DNA of 64,000 bases from contig CAJYMH010000006.1 in assembly GCA_913776195.1 (NCBI GenBank), forward strand, positions 186,001-250,000, written 5' to 3'. The translations under genes and the position numbers were made by a program. The stretch is from an uncultured Caulobacter sp. Its GTDB lineage: Bacteria; Pseudomonadota; Alphaproteobacteria; Caulobacterales; Caulobacteraceae. Below are positions 45,334-55,458 of this stretch, piece by piece. How positions within the stretch are numbered: position 1 is the stretch's first letter; every line of letters starts with the position of its first letter. The notes beneath the pieces are model-generated. The model was not told the origin of the DNA. It made no database searches and saw nothing but the letters and a program-made list of their open reading frames with translations.

Positions 45334-45349
45334 GATTATCATTCGCATC
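45334..45349. promoter_or_regulatory. Candidate Fur-like site upstream of bfd-bfr
   Basis: gattatcattcgcatc resembles half of a TGCGAATGATNATCATTCGCA dyad. Confidence 0.45.
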
Positions 45350-45452
45350 TAACAAAGGTCGCGCTGACTCTGCAAGTCATTTGCACCTGCGCCCGCTCGT
45401 CGCAGGCCGCCAGGAAGTCGCCGCGGGCGGCGAAATGAGCTACGGAGCGGCC

Positions 45453-46097
45453 ATGACCGCCGAATGCCGCCTCTATCTGATCACCCCGCCCGCCATCGAC
45501 GACCTGGCCGCCTTCGGCCGGCTGCTGGCCGAGGCGCTGGACGCCGGCGACGTGGCCGCCCTGCAGATCCGCCTGAAGGACGTCCCCGACACAGTGATCG
45601 AGGCGGCGGTCCACGCCCTATCCCCCATCGCCCAGGCGCGCGGCGTGGCGGTGATCCTCAATGACCGGCCGGACCTGGCGGCCAAGCTGGGCTGCGACGG
45701 CGTGCATGTGGGCCAGGACGACGCAGGCTGCGCCGAGGCGCGGCGGGTGATGGGGCCTAAGGCCATGGTCGGCGTCACCTGCCATGACAGCCGCCACCTG
45801 GCCATGGAGGCCGCCGAGGCTGGGGCCGACTACGTGGCGTTCGGGGCGTTCTTCCCCACCGACACCAAGGACGCCTCCACACGGGCCGAGCCGGAAATCC
45901 TGTCGATCTGGCAGGAGTTCATGGAGGTCCCCTGCGTCGCCATCGGCGGGATTGCGGCCGACAACGCCGCCGATCTGGCCGCTGCGGGCGCGGACTTCCT
46001 GGCGGTGAGCGCCGGGGTCTGGAAGCACGCCGACGGCCCGGCCGCCGGGGTGAAGGCTCTCAACGCCGCCATCGCCGAGGGCCTGGCCCGGCGCTGA
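45453..46097 (+). CDS. thiE: Thiamine phosphate synthase
   Basis: [43 protein letters not shown]. Confidence 0.88.
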   Translation: MTAECRLYLITPPAIDDLAAFGRLLAEALDAGDVAALQIRLKDVPDTVIEAAVHALSPIAQARGVAVILNDRPDLAAKLGCDGVHVGQDDAGCAEARRVMGPKAMVGVTCHDSRHLAMEAAEAGADYVAFGAFFPTDTKDASTRAEPEILSIWQEFMEVPCVAIGGIAADNAADLAAAGADFLAVSAGVWKHADGPAAGVKALNAAIAEGLARR

Positions 46098-46205
46098 GCC
46101 GGCCCACAGCCAAGCTTTCAGACACAATCCAGACACATTCGTTGCGCGGCTCCACGACCGAGCGTAGCGTCCTCCCATAACAACAAGACTATGGGAGGAG
46201 CGGTC

Positions 46206-46613
46206 ATGAGACGGCTCGTGGTGTGTCTGGTTGGTCTGGCGCTGAGCGCGCCGTTTACGTCCGGGGCCTTGGCCGAGAACTGGCAGCCCGTCCCCGGGGA
46301 CCCGTCGTTCCGATACGACGCCGACTTCATGAAGGTGGACGAGCAAAGCGGCCTAGTGGTGCTGCGCTACGCGTCCGGCGGCAAGGCGGCGCCCTATGCC
46401 ACCTGGGCGGCGTCCAAGTCCCCGATCATGATGTTCGCCATCGACTGCGCGTCGGACGGGGTCATCGACCTGGGCCTCGACTACAAGGGCGACGGCAAGC
46501 TGCCCAAGAACTGGCGCGCGGGCCAGAAGGACACAGGCATCAGCGCCATTGTCGGCCCGGCCGGAAAGATGGCCTGCGAGAAGAAGGACAGCCTGCCGAA
46601 AGGCGCGATGTAG
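46206..46613 (+). CDS. Secreted hypothetical protein
   Basis: Signal peptide MRRLVVCLVGLALSAPFTSGALA; clean ORF. Confidence 0.65.
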   Translation: MRRLVVCLVGLALSAPFTSGALAENWQPVPGDPSFRYDADFMKVDEQSGLVVLRYASGGKAAPYATWAASKSPIMMFAIDCASDGVIDLGLDYKGDGKLPKNWRAGQKDTGISAIVGPAGKMACEKKDSLPKGAM

Positions 46614-46624
46614 GAAGCCTGTTT

Positions 46625-46770
46625 CTCCTCCCCTGTAGCGAAGCTTACGGGGGAGGGGGATCGGCGCGCTAGCGACGAGACGGAGGGGGCGTCCGCCTAG
46701 CTCCGAGCCCGGTCACGCCCCCTCCACCACTTCGTGCCCCCCCCTCCCCCGTTGCACGGGGGAGGGGTGT
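46625..46770. repeat. Composite intergenic dyad element, divergent copy C
   Basis: ctcctcccctgtagcgaagcttacgggggaggggg ... ccccctccaccacttcgtgcc...ctcccccgttgcacgggggagggg. Confidence 0.55.
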
Positions 46771-46854
46771 TTGAGCGCGACCGCAGCCGGCCGCCTTGCT
46801 TTCAGGAGGCCTCACCGCTAGTTTCCGCGGCCAAATTTCCCGGACTCCACACAC

Positions 46855-47421
46855 ATGAAAATCAACGGCAACACCATCAAACCCGGCATGGTGATCCAGC
46901 ATGACGGCGGCCTGTGGGCCTGCGTCAAGGCTTCCCACGTGAAGCCGGGCAAGGGCGGCGCCTTCGCCCAGGTCGAGCTGAAGAACCTGATCGACGGCCG
47001 CAAGCTGAACGAACGCTTCCGTTCGGAAGACAAGGTCGAGCGCGTCACCCTGGAACAGAAGGATCACACCTTCCTGTACCGCGAAGGCGAGATGCTGGTG
47101 TTCATGGACGGCCAGTCCTACGAGCAGATCACCCTGCATGAGGACTTCGTCGGCGAAGACCGCGTGCCGTGGCTGCAAGACGGCATGACCGTCGTGGTCG
47201 AATTCCACGAAGAGCGCGCCATCGGCATCGAACTGCCGGAACACGTGGTCGTCACCATCGTCGAGGCGGAAGCCACGGTGAAGGGTCAGACCGCTTCGTC
47301 GTCCTATAAGCCGGCCAAGGCGGACAACGGCGTCCGCGTCATGATCCCGCCGTACATGGAAGCCGGCGAGCGCGTCCTGGTCTCGACCGAAACGGGCGAA
47401 TACGTCCGCCGCGCGGACTAA
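46855..47421 (+). CDS. efp: Elongation factor P
   Basis: [45 protein letters not shown]. Confidence 0.98.
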   Translation: MKINGNTIKPGMVIQHDGGLWACVKASHVKPGKGGAFAQVELKNLIDGRKLNERFRSEDKVERVTLEQKDHTFLYREGEMLVFMDGQSYEQITLHEDFVGEDRVPWLQDGMTVVVEFHEERAIGIELPEHVVVTIVEAEATVKGQTASSSYKPAKADNGVRVMIPPYMEAGERVLVSTETGEYVRRAD

Positions 47422-47426
47422 TCGGC

Positions 47427-48224
47427 GTGGCTACACCTTCCGCCGTCGTCACCGTCATGATCGACGCGGCCCGCAAGGCCGCGCGAGGCCTCTCGCGAGA
47501 TTTCGGCGAGCTGGGCGAACTGCAGGTCTCGCGCAAGGGCACGGCCGACTTCGTGTCGGCCGCGGACCTGAAGGCCGAGCAGGTGATCTTCGAGGCCCTG
47601 ACCAAGGCCCGCCCCGGCTACACCTTCATCGGTGAAGAGCGCGGTACGATCGAGGGCACCGACAAGACCCACACCTGGATCGTCGATCCGCTGGACGGCA
47701 CCACCAACTTCCTGCACGCCATCCCGCACTTCGCGGTGAATATCGCGCTGGAACGCGAGGGCGAGGTCGTGGCCGGCGTCACCTACAACCCGATCAGCAA
47801 CGACCTGTTCTGGGCTGAAAAGGGCAAGGGCGCGTACCTGGGTATGGAGAAGCGCCTGCGCGTCGCCGCCCGCCGCACCCTGGAAGACTCCATCCTGGCC
47901 ACCGGCATCCCGTTCGCGGGCAAGACCGGCCACGCCACCTTCCTGAAGGAACTGCACCAGATGACCCAGCGGGTCGCCGGCGTGCGCCGCTTCGGTTCGG
48001 CGGCCCTGGACCTGGCCTGGGTCGCGGCCGGCCGTTACGACGGCTACTGGGAGCGCAACCTGAACAGCTGGGACGTCGCGGCCGGGATTCTCATGGTCCG
48101 TGAAGCCGGCGGCAAGGTCACCGACCTGTCCGGCGAGGAAACCAACGTGACCGGCGGCGCCTCGATCCTGGCGTCCAACCTCGACCTGCACCCGCTGGTG
48201 CTGGAGAAGCTGAAGGCCGCCTGA
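47427..48224 (+). CDS. suhB: Inositol monophosphatase family protein, GTG start
   Basis: GEERGTIEGTDKTHTWIVDPLDGTTNFLHAIPHF; WERNLNSWDVAAG. Confidence 0.93.
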   Translation: MATPSAVVTVMIDAARKAARGLSRDFGELGELQVSRKGTADFVSAADLKAEQVIFEALTKARPGYTFIGEERGTIEGTDKTHTWIVDPLDGTTNFLHAIPHFAVNIALEREGEVVAGVTYNPISNDLFWAEKGKGAYLGMEKRLRVAARRTLEDSILATGIPFAGKTGHATFLKELHQMTQRVAGVRRFGSAALDLAWVAAGRYDGYWERNLNSWDVAAGILMVREAGGKVTDLSGEETNVTGGASILASNLDLHPLVLEKLKAA

Positions 48225-48240
48225 AGCCGACTGTGCAGCT

Positions 48241-48273
48241 GTCATGATCGCCGGCTAAGCTGGCGATCATGAC
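48241..48273. repeat. 12-bp perfect inverted repeat overlapping the GDPD start codon
   Basis: gtcatgatcgcc-ggctaagct-ggcgatcatgac; ATG at 48269. Confidence 0.85.
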
Positions 48274-49339
48274 GCTGACCCGCCGCGCGCTCGCCGCCTC
48301 CGCCCTCGCCCTGCCCTTCATCGCCGAGATGGCGCAGGCCGCTCCCAAGAAACCCATCGTGATCGCCCACCGGGGCGCCAGCGGCGAGCGGCCGGAGCAC
48401 ACCGAGCTGGCCTATCGTCTGGCCGTGGACCAGGGCGCCGACTTCATCGAGCCGGACCTGGTGGTCAGCAAGGACGGCCATCTGGTCGTTCGCCACGAGA
48501 ACGAGATCGGCGGCACCACCGACGTGGAGTCGCGGCCCGAATTCGCCTCCCGCAAGACCACCAAGCGCATCGACGGCCAGGAGATGACCGGCTGGTTCGC
48601 CGAGGACTTCACCCTGGCCGAGCTGAAGAGCCTGCGCGCCCGCGAGCGGCTGCCGCAGCTGCGGCCCGCCAGCGCCAAGTTCGACGGCCAGGCCCAGATC
48701 CTGACCTTCCAGGAAGTGGTCGCCCTGGCCCGCGCCGAAGGCGCCCGCGTGGGCCGCGTCATCGGGGTCTATCCCGAGATGAAGCACCCGACGTTCCTGG
48801 CGTCGATCGGCCTGCCGATCGAGGACCGGATGGCCGCGGCCCTGCGCGAGACCGGCCTGGACAGCCCCACCGCCCCGGTCTTCGTCCAGTGCTTCGAGGT
48901 GGCGCCGCTGAAGACCATACGCCGCCGGACCAACGCTCGGCTGGTTCAGCTGGTGTCGTCCGAGGGCGGCCCGGCGGACGCGCCGGCGACCACCTACGCT
49001 CAGATGCTGACGCCGGACGGCCTGAAGACCATCGCCAGCTACGCCAGCGGCCTGGGCCCAGAAAAGACCCTGGTCATCCCGCAGAACGAAGAGACCTTGC
49101 TTCCGGCCACCAGCCTGGTGAACGACGCCCATGCGGCGGGTCTGGTGGTGCATCCCTGGACCGTGCGGGCGGAGAACTACTTCCTGCCCAAGAGCCTGAA
49201 GAAGGGCATGGCGATCCGACCGGACTACCAACGCCTTCAGGGCGACGTGATCCCAGTGCTGAAGGCGCTGTACGCCGCAGGCGTCGACGGCGTGTTCAGC
49301 GACTTCCCCGGCCTGGCGGTTCAGGCGCGGGACCAGTAG
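48269..49339 (+). CDS. Glycerophosphodiester phosphodiesterase, exported
   Basis: Signal peptide; IVIAHRGASGERPEHTELAYRLAVDQGADFIEPDLVVSKDGHLVVRHE. Confidence 0.95.
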   Translation: MTLTRRALAASALALPFIAEMAQAAPKKPIVIAHRGASGERPEHTELAYRLAVDQGADFIEPDLVVSKDGHLVVRHENEIGGTTDVESRPEFASRKTTKRIDGQEMTGWFAEDFTLAELKSLRARERLPQLRPASAKFDGQAQILTFQEVVALARAEGARVGRVIGVYPEMKHPTFLASIGLPIEDRMAAALRETGLDSPTAPVFVQCFEVAPLKTIRRRTNARLVQLVSSEGGPADAPATTYAQMLTPDGLKTIASYASGLGPEKTLVIPQNEETLLPATSLVNDAHAAGLVVHPWTVRAENYFLPKSLKKGMAIRPDYQRLQGDVIPVLKALYAAGVDGVFSDFPGLAVQARDQ

Positions 49340-49391
49340 ACGGCGGAGGCGCGAACCAGCCACTCTCGTTCCGCCGAATCGGGGGACCAAA

Positions 49392-50066
49392 GTGGCCAAG
49401 GCAGCTTCCAAGAGTTTGACGCCGCAACTGAAGTCGCTGCTGTGGCGGCGCTTCGGCGATCCCGCCCACCCGGCCGAGTGGGACGGCCGGGTCTATGGCG
49501 GCGGCAAGATCAGCCAGCGCTTCTGGGAATACTTTCAGACGGTCGAATTGCTGGACCTGAAGCCCGGCGACCGGGTGCTGGACATCGGCGGCGGCTCGCC
49601 CGCGACCGGGCTGAGCTTCTTCCCGCGCCTGCTGGCCGCCACGGGGATCGAGGTCCACGTCCTCGACACCAACTTCGGGACCAAGAGCGACATCCCCGAC
49701 AATGTGAAGCTGATCGAGGGGCTGGCCGACACCGAGACCCTGGGCCAGGTGCTGCGCGAGGTGAAGCCGTCGCACATCTCCTGCGTCTCGGTGCTGGAGC
49801 ATGCGACCCACGAGCAGCAGGTGGGCATCTTCCAGGGGGTCGAGGACGCCTTCGAGGGCGAGGCGTTCGTCACCACCTTCGAGTTCCACGAGACACAGGC
49901 GTTCTTCGAGCAGTGCCCGACCACCGAGACCTTGTCGCGGGCTGTCTCGGTGCTGAAGCGCTATTATCTGAGCGACATCGAGCGCTCGCCCCTGCATTGC
50001 ACCAACGCCGTCGTTCAGAACGTGCGGCTCTGGTATCCGATGGCGGTCCGCTTCCTGAAGGCCTAG
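49392..50066 (+). CDS. Class I SAM-dependent methyltransferase-like protein
   Basis: LKPGDRVLDIGGGSPATGLSFFP motif I; CVSVLEHATH region. Confidence 0.75.
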   Translation: MAKAASKSLTPQLKSLLWRRFGDPAHPAEWDGRVYGGGKISQRFWEYFQTVELLDLKPGDRVLDIGGGSPATGLSFFPRLLAATGIEVHVLDTNFGTKSDIPDNVKLIEGLADTETLGQVLREVKPSHISCVSVLEHATHEQQVGIFQGVEDAFEGEAFVTTFEFHETQAFFEQCPTTETLSRAVSVLKRYYLSDIERSPLHCTNAVVQNVRLWYPMAVRFLKA

Positions 50067-51916
50067 GCTGCCTCGCCGCCGAATTGCAGCTTGGCCAGGC
50101 GGGCGTAGAGGCCGCCGCGGGCGGACAGTTCGGCATGGGAGCCCTGCTCGACCACGCGGCCCTCGTCCATGACCACGATGCGGTCGGCCGCCAGGACGGT
50201 GGCCAGGCGATGAGCGATGACCAGGGTGGTGCGGTCCTTCATGGCCGCGGTCAGGGCGTGCTGCACCAGGCGCTCGTTCTCGGCGTCCAAGGCGCTGGTG
50301 GCCTCGTCCAGCAGCAGGATCGGGGCTTGGCGGACCAGGGCGCGGGCGATGGCCAGACGCTGGCGCTGGCCGCCGGACAGGGTCTTGGCGCGTTCGCCCA
50401 CGGGGCTGTTGAAGCCCTCGGGCAGGTTGGCGATGAAGCCCGCGGCCTGGGCGGCCTCGGCGGCGGCGGTCGCCTCGGCGACGGTGGCGCCCTCGCGGCC
50501 GAACTGGATGTTGTCCATGGCCGAGCCGGAGAACAGGGGGCTTTCCTGGGAGACCAGGGCCATGCGGGCGCGCACCTCGGCGGGATCGGCGTCGCGCAGG
50601 TCCACCCCGTCCATGCGGATCGCGCCGGACTGCGGGTCGTAAAAGCGCAGCAGCAGGCGCAGGACCGTGCTCTTGCCCGCGCCCGAGGGACCGACCAGGG
50701 CGACCGTCTCGCCCGGGCGCACGTCGAGGTCGAAGCCGTTGAGAGCCGGCAGGTCGGGGCGGCCCGGATAGGCGAAGGTGACGCCGCTGAAGGCTATCTC
50801 ACCGCGAGCCGGGTTGGGCATGGGGACAGGCCGTTCCGGCGCGGCCACGTTGGGCTTGGCGGCCAGGAGTTCGCCGATGCGCTCCATGGCGCCGGAGGCC
50901 TTCTGCACCTCGCCCCAGACCTCGCCGATGGCGCCGACGGAACCGGCGGCCATGACCGACAGGAAGGCGAACTGCATCAGCGCGCCCCAGGTCATCTCGC
51001 CCCGCAGGCCGGCGTTCACGCCCAGCCAGAAGACGACGACGATGCCGCCGAAGACCAGGCCGATGACCATGGCCGTCATAGTGGCGCGGGCGGTCATCCG
51101 GGTCAGGGACATGCGGAAGGTGTCCTCCACCGCCTGGCCGAAGCGCGCGCCGGCGCTTTTCTCACGGCCGAAGGCCTGCACCGTCTCAAGCGCGTCCAAG
51201 GTCTCGCCGGCATAGCCCACGGCGGAAGCGAAGCGGTCCTGGGTGGAGGTCGTCAGCTTGCGCACCCGGCGGCCAAAAAGGAACAGCGGCGCCAGGACGA
51301 AGGGGAACAGCAGCAGCACCAGGCCCGTCAGGCGCGGGCTGACCACCATCAGCATGGTCAGGGCCCCGATCAGCATCAGGGTGTTGCGCAGAGCCACGGA
51401 CACCGAGGTAGTGATCATGTTCTCGACGATCTGAATGTCGGTGGTCACCCGAGACAGAACCTCGCCCGTGCGGGTCTTCAGGAAGAATCCGGGATCCAGG
51501 GTCAGGACGTGGGAATAGAGGGCCGCGCGCAGGTCGGCGATGATCCGCTCCCCCGTCTTGGTGACGAAGAAGAATCGCAGGGCCGTGGCCGCCGCCAGGA
51601 TCAGGGCGTTGGCGCCGATCAGGGCGAACCAGGGATTGATGCTGGCCGCCGTGGGCTGACCGTTGGTCAGGTGCTCGACCAGCAGGCGCAGAGTGACGGA
51701 CAGCCCGAGGGTCGCGGCCGTTGAGCACAGAAGGAAGATCAGGGCGAGGCCCGCGTCTGCCTTGTGAGCGGCCAGGAAGGGCAGTAGACGGCCCAGGGCG
51801 CGGACGTTGCGGCTCTTGGCGCGACGCGCCGCGGCGGCCTGCAGATTCTGGGCGACTTCGGCTCCGGCGCCGGGGCGAGCCCCCGCATCCGTGTCCGTTC
51901 CGTTCGCCTCACTCAT
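50063..51916 (-). CDS. ABC transporter, fused TM and ATPase domains (MsbA/ABCB type)
   Basis: Walker [10 protein letters not shown], signature [15 protein letters not shown], Walker [13 protein letters not shown]. Confidence 0.95.
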   Translation of the reverse strand: MSEANGTDTDAGARPGAGAEVAQNLQAAAARRAKSRNVRALGRLLPFLAAHKADAGLALIFLLCSTAATLGLSVTLRLLVEHLTNGQPTAASINPWFALIGANALILAAATALRFFFVTKTGERIIADLRAALYSHVLTLDPGFFLKTRTGEVLSRVTTDIQIVENMITTSVSVALRNTLMLIGALTMLMVVSPRLTGLVLLLFPFVLAPLFLFGRRVRKLTTSTQDRFASAVGYAGETLDALETVQAFGREKSAGARFGQAVEDTFRMSLTRMTARATMTAMVIGLVFGGIVVVFWLGVNAGLRGEMTWGALMQFAFLSVMAAGSVGAIGEVWGEVQKASGAMERIGELLAAKPNVAAPERPVPMPNPARGEIAFSGVTFAYPGRPDLPALNGFDLDVRPGETVALVGPSGAGKSTVLRLLLRFYDPQSGAIRMDGVDLRDADPAEVRARMALVSQESPLFSGSAMDNIQFGREGATVAEATAAAEAAQAAGFIANLPEGFNSPVGERAKTLSGGQRQRLAIARALVRQAPILLLDEATSALDAENERLVQHALTAAMKDRTTLVIAHRLATVLAADRIVVMDEGRVVEQGSHAELSARGGLYARLAKLQFGGEAA

Positions 51917-52031
51917 GACCAACCTCTTGCCAATACGCCGGGCCTTCTGTATAGCCGCGCGTCTTCGCGGTCAGCCTCTCGGGGCCGACACGACACAAAT
52001 TTTCACGCCGCTTAGTCGGTTGGATCGCCCG

Positions 52032-52259
52032 ATGAAACAAGACACGCACCCCGACTATCACTTCATCAACGTCGTCATGACGGATGGCACGTCCTACAAG
52101 ACCCGTTCGACTTACGGGAAAGAGGGCGCGACCCTGAACCTCGACATCGACCCGAAGACCCATCCGGCGTGGACCGGCGGCAACGCCCATCTGCTGGACC
52201 GCGGCGGCCGCGTTTCGCGCTTCAACGCGAAGTTCGCCGGCTTCACGACCAAGAAATAA
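52032..52259 (+). CDS. rpmE: 50S ribosomal protein L31
   Basis: [50 protein letters not shown]...[12 protein letters not shown]. Confidence 0.97.
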   Translation: MKQDTHPDYHFINVVMTDGTSYKTRSTYGKEGATLNLDIDPKTHPAWTGGNAHLLDRGGRVSRFNAKFAGFTTKK

Positions 52260-52294
52260 AACCGATAAGGGCGCGCGAGCGTCCTTGGGGCTGG

Positions 52295-52329
52295 AAAGCC
52301 GGCGCGCTGGGAAAGCGCGCCGGCTTTTT
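52295..52329 (+). terminator. Rho-independent terminator after rpmE
   Basis: agccggcgcgct-ggga-aagcgcgccggcttttt. Confidence 0.88.
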
Positions 52330-52355
52330 CGTGTTTGGGGTTCAGCCAAAGAAGG

Positions 52356-52387
52356 CCGCTCATCCCCGCGAAGGCGGGGATGAGCGG
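52356..52387. repeat. REP-like perfect palindrome
   Basis: CCGCTCATCCCCGC-gaag-GCGGGGATGAGCGG, 14-bp arms. Confidence 0.8.
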
Positions 52388-52394
52388 ATGAAAC

Positions 52395-52922
52395 TCAGGA
52401 CGCCTTGCCGAAGACGTCCTGCAGGCGGGTGAACTGCGATAGGACGGGGTTGGGGGCTTCGACGGCGGCTTCGCCGTCCACGTACATGCGCTGGTCCAGG
52501 TGGCGGACGCGCTCGTAGAGACGCTCGGAGCGGCCGACCAGTTCGATGAGGCTGGAGGGCAGGCCCTCGTGCTCGGGAATTTCGGCGGTCTGGTTCACGG
52601 CCTCGTCGCCGACGCGGTAGCGCGGTTCGCAGGCGGCGGACGGCTCCATGTCGCCTTCGCGCACGGCGCGCTGCACCAGCAGCCAGGAGGCGACCTGCAT
52701 CAAACGCGTGGTCAAGCGCATGCTTTCGGCCGCGTAGGCCAGGGCCGCGTTACGCGACAGCATGCGGGAGTCCTGGCGACCGACGCCGTCGAGATAGGCG
52801 GCGCAGACCTCGACCAGCTCCATGCCTTCCTCGAAGGTCTTGTCGAACAGCTCGGAGCGGGCGAAATCCTCGATCACGCCAGCCCTCCAGACCGTCGACG
52901 CCGCCGTGGGCGCATCACTCAT
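52395..52922 (-). CDS. DUF1465 family protein
   Basis: Resembles alphaproteobacterial DUF1465: SELFDKTFEEGMELVEVCAAYLDGVGRQDSRMLSRNAALAYAAESMRLTTRLMQVASWLLVQRAV. Confidence 0.85.
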   Translation of the reverse strand: MSDAPTAASTVWRAGVIEDFARSELFDKTFEEGMELVEVCAAYLDGVGRQDSRMLSRNAALAYAAESMRLTTRLMQVASWLLVQRAVREGDMEPSAACEPRYRVGDEAVNQTAEIPEHEGLPSSLIELVGRSERLYERVRHLDQRMYVDGEAAVEAPNPVLSQFTRLQDVFGKAS

Positions 52923-53011
52923 TGGAATCATAGCCCTCAACCAGGTCGCGGCACACTAATGGCCGCATCGGACCCATGGGTGCAACGCCCGTGCCAGAAC
53001 TATCCAGAGGT

Positions 53012-53221
53012 TCAATCGTCGCGGAGGCCGCCGAACAGTGCGTCGGCGGCGGCGCGGCCGGCCTGTTTCTTTTCGAGATGCAGGCGCGTTCGCACGATTT
53101 CCGTCTCCAGGGTGGCGATGCGGTCCTGAAGGTCCGCGACCCCCAGCAGCTCCAGATCCTCCCTCATGGCCTCGTTCAGGGCGTCTCCGCGTGCGCGACG
53201 GGGTTCGACCGGCTCATCCAT
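53012..53221 (-). CDS. DUF1192 family protein
   Basis: LELLGVADLQDRIATLETEIVRTRLHLEKKQAGRAAADALF. Confidence 0.85.
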   Translation of the reverse strand: MDEPVEPRRARGDALNEAMREDLELLGVADLQDRIATLETEIVRTRLHLEKKQAGRAAADALFGGLRDD

Positions 53222-53291
53222 GGCTCGCCTCCGCTTGTGGGGGCGCTATGAGAGCCCTAGCTAGGACCGAACGCAAGCTTTGGAGGGCGCT

Positions 53292-54269
53292 GTGAGCAAC
53301 GAGACCATGACCGCGATCGCGGTGGAGAACGGCTCCGGCCCGGCGGAAGCGCTGAAGCCGGTCTCCCTGCCCCGTCCCGTTCCCAAGGCGGGCGAAATCC
53401 TGATCCGGGTCACCGCCGCCGGGGTGAACCGTCCCGATCTGCTACAGCGGCTGGGCGCCTATCCGCCGCCGCCGGGGGCGCCGGACACCCTGGGCCTGGA
53501 GGTCGCAGGCGAGGTGGTGGTCGGGGCCGGGCGCTGGAAGGTCGGGGACAAGGTCTGCGCCCTGCTGGGCGGGGGCGGTTATGCGGAATACGCGGTCGTG
53601 GACGCGCGCCACGCCCTGCCGATCCCCGACGGCCTGAGCCTGGTCGAGGCGGCGGCCCTGCCCGAGACCGTGTTCACCGTCTTCGCCAATGTGTTTGAGC
53701 ATGGAGCGCTGAAGGCCGGCGAGACGCTGCTGGTCCACGGCGCGACGTCGGGCATCGGGACGACGGCGATCCAGATGGCCAAGGCGGCCGGCGCCAGGGT
53801 GATCGCCACGGCTCGCGGCGCCGACAAGGCGGCGGAGGCCAAGGCCCTGGGCGCCGACATCGCCGTGGACGCCAAGACCGAGGACTTCGCCGAGGTCGCC
53901 AAGGCGGCCGGCGGGGTCGATGTGGTGCTGGACATGGTCGGCGCCAGCTATTTCGACCAGAACCTGGACGCCCTGAAGACCGGCGGGCGGATCGTCTACA
54001 TCGCCAGCCTGGGCGGCGGGACGCTGAACGTTCCGGTCTTCGGCCTGATGCGAAAGCGCGCGGTGCTGACCGGTTCGACCCTTCGCCCACGCGACGCCGA
54101 CGAGAAGGCGCGGCTGACCGCCGAGATCGAGCGCATCGTCTGGCCGTGGGTGGAGCGCGGCCTGCTGAAGCCGCGCATCGACGCCACGTTTGCATTGACC
54201 GAGGCGGCCAAGGCGCACGCGCATCTGGAAGCGGGAAGCCATGTGGGGAAGGTCGTGCTGACGACCTGA
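53292..54269 (+). CDS. NAD(P)H-quinone oxidoreductase (zinc-independent MDR)
   Basis: GEILIRVTAAGVNRPDLLQRLGAYPPPPGAPDTLGLEVAGEV; LVHGATSGIGTTAIQMAKAAGARV. Confidence 0.95.
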   Translation: MSNETMTAIAVENGSGPAEALKPVSLPRPVPKAGEILIRVTAAGVNRPDLLQRLGAYPPPPGAPDTLGLEVAGEVVVGAGRWKVGDKVCALLGGGGYAEYAVVDARHALPIPDGLSLVEAAALPETVFTVFANVFEHGALKAGETLLVHGATSGIGTTAIQMAKAAGARVIATARGADKAAEAKALGADIAVDAKTEDFAEVAKAAGGVDVVLDMVGASYFDQNLDALKTGGRIVYIASLGGGTLNVPVFGLMRKRAVLTGSTLRPRDADEKARLTAEIERIVWPWVERGLLKPRIDATFALTEAAKAHAHLEAGSHVGKVVLTT

Positions 54270-54362
54270 CGTTTCAGAGGCCAAGGCGTTGAAAAACCTG
54301 ACCGAGCCTGCCTGAACCCTTTGCTTCGTCATGGAAGCCCAGTATATGTGTGATCCAATACC

Positions 54363-54384
54363 CGCCCGGCCGAAAGGCCGGGCG
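54363..54384 (+). promoter_or_regulatory. GAAA-tetraloop hairpin in the trcR 5' region
   Basis: cgcccggcc-gaaa-ggccgggcg, 21 nt before ATG at 54406. Confidence 0.5.
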
Positions 54385-54405
54385 CCGTCATTTCTGGAGG
54401 GTCTC

Positions 54406-55119
54406 ATGGCCGACCAAATCCTGATGCCGAAGGCGACCGCCGTCTGGCTCGTGGACAACACTTCCCTGACCTTCGAGCAGATCGCCGACTTCTGCGGCCT
54501 GCACCCGCTGGAAGTCCGGGGCATAGCCGACGGTGAAGTGGCGCGCGACATCCGCGGCGCCGACCCGATCGCCAACGGCCAGCTGTCGCGCGAAGAGCTC
54601 GACAAGGCCCAAGCCAGCGACAAGTACCGCATGAAGGCCCTGGTCAGCCGTCACGCCGAGCTGCTGAAGCCGACGAAGAAGGCCCCGCGCTACACCCCGG
54701 TGTCGCGTCGTCAGGACCGCCCGGACGCGATCGCCTGGTTCATCCGCAACCACCCGGAAGTGACCGACGCCCAGATCGCCAAGATCCTCGGCACCACCAA
54801 GGCCACCATCGAGCAGGTGCGTAACCGCAGCCACTGGAACGCGGCCAACATCAAGCCGGTCGATCCCGTGACCCTGGGCCTGGTCGGCCAGCTGGAGCTG
54901 GACGCCCTGGTCAAGAAGGCGGCCGAGAAGAAGGCCAAGGACGACGCCAAGCGCGGCATCACTGATCCCGACGGCGCGACCCTGCGCCCGGCCGGCGAGG
55001 TCGAGGCGGCTCCCGAGCCGGAAGTCGAAGAAGAAGATTACCGCCGTCGCGGCGCCGGCCTGTCGGCCGAGGACGTGTTCGGCAAGTCGGCTCCGGTCGT
55101 CGACGAAGACGAAGACTGA
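54406..55119 (+). CDS. trcR: Cell cycle transcriptional regulator TrcR (DUF1013)
   Basis: MADQILMPKATAVWLVDNTSLTFEQIADFCGLHPLEVRGIADGEVARDIRG. Confidence 0.93.
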   Translation: MADQILMPKATAVWLVDNTSLTFEQIADFCGLHPLEVRGIADGEVARDIRGADPIANGQLSREELDKAQASDKYRMKALVSRHAELLKPTKKAPRYTPVSRRQDRPDAIAWFIRNHPEVTDAQIAKILGTTKATIEQVRNRSHWNAANIKPVDPVTLGLVGQLELDALVKKAAEKKAKDDAKRGITDPDGATLRPAGEVEAAPEPEVEEEDYRRRGAGLSAEDVFGKSAPVVDEDED

Positions 55120-55177
55120 GTCCCCAAATGAACTTCGGCCCCGCCTTCGAGAGGCGGGGCCGAAGCGACGATTTCCG

Positions 55178-55351
55178 TCAGTGGGCTCGAGACTTAAGAG
55201 TCTCTATCTCTTCCTTAAGTCGGAGTTTCTGCCGCTTTAGGGCCCTGAGGCGGACCTCGTCGAAGACCGGGCGGCTCATTTCATCCTGAATCGTGCGGTC
55301 CAGCGTCTGATGACGGACGCCCAGTTCGCGGATACGGGATTCGATGGCCAT
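55178..55351 (-). CDS. YdcH/DUF465 family protein, 57 aa
   Basis: Not in ORF track; minus strand MAIESRIRELGVRHQTLDRTIQDEMSRPVFDEVRLRALKRQKLRLKEEIETLKSRAH*. Confidence 0.85.
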   Translation of the reverse strand: MAIESRIRELGVRHQTLDRTIQDEMSRPVFDEVRLRALKRQKLRLKEEIETLKSRAH

Positions 55352-55458
55352 GGCTCTCGGCTCCTTAAGTTTGCTGTGACAAAGACAGTGAACACCCGCT
55401 TTGCGGGGCTGTCAGATCACATATGGTTGCAGGCCTGAGTCCGGAGGGTGACGGAACC

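Noticed and set aside
49442-51724. 760-aa plus-strand ORF overlapping a methyltransferase and an ABC transporter
   Set aside because: Antisense/out-of-frame to two well supported genes; low-complexity composition
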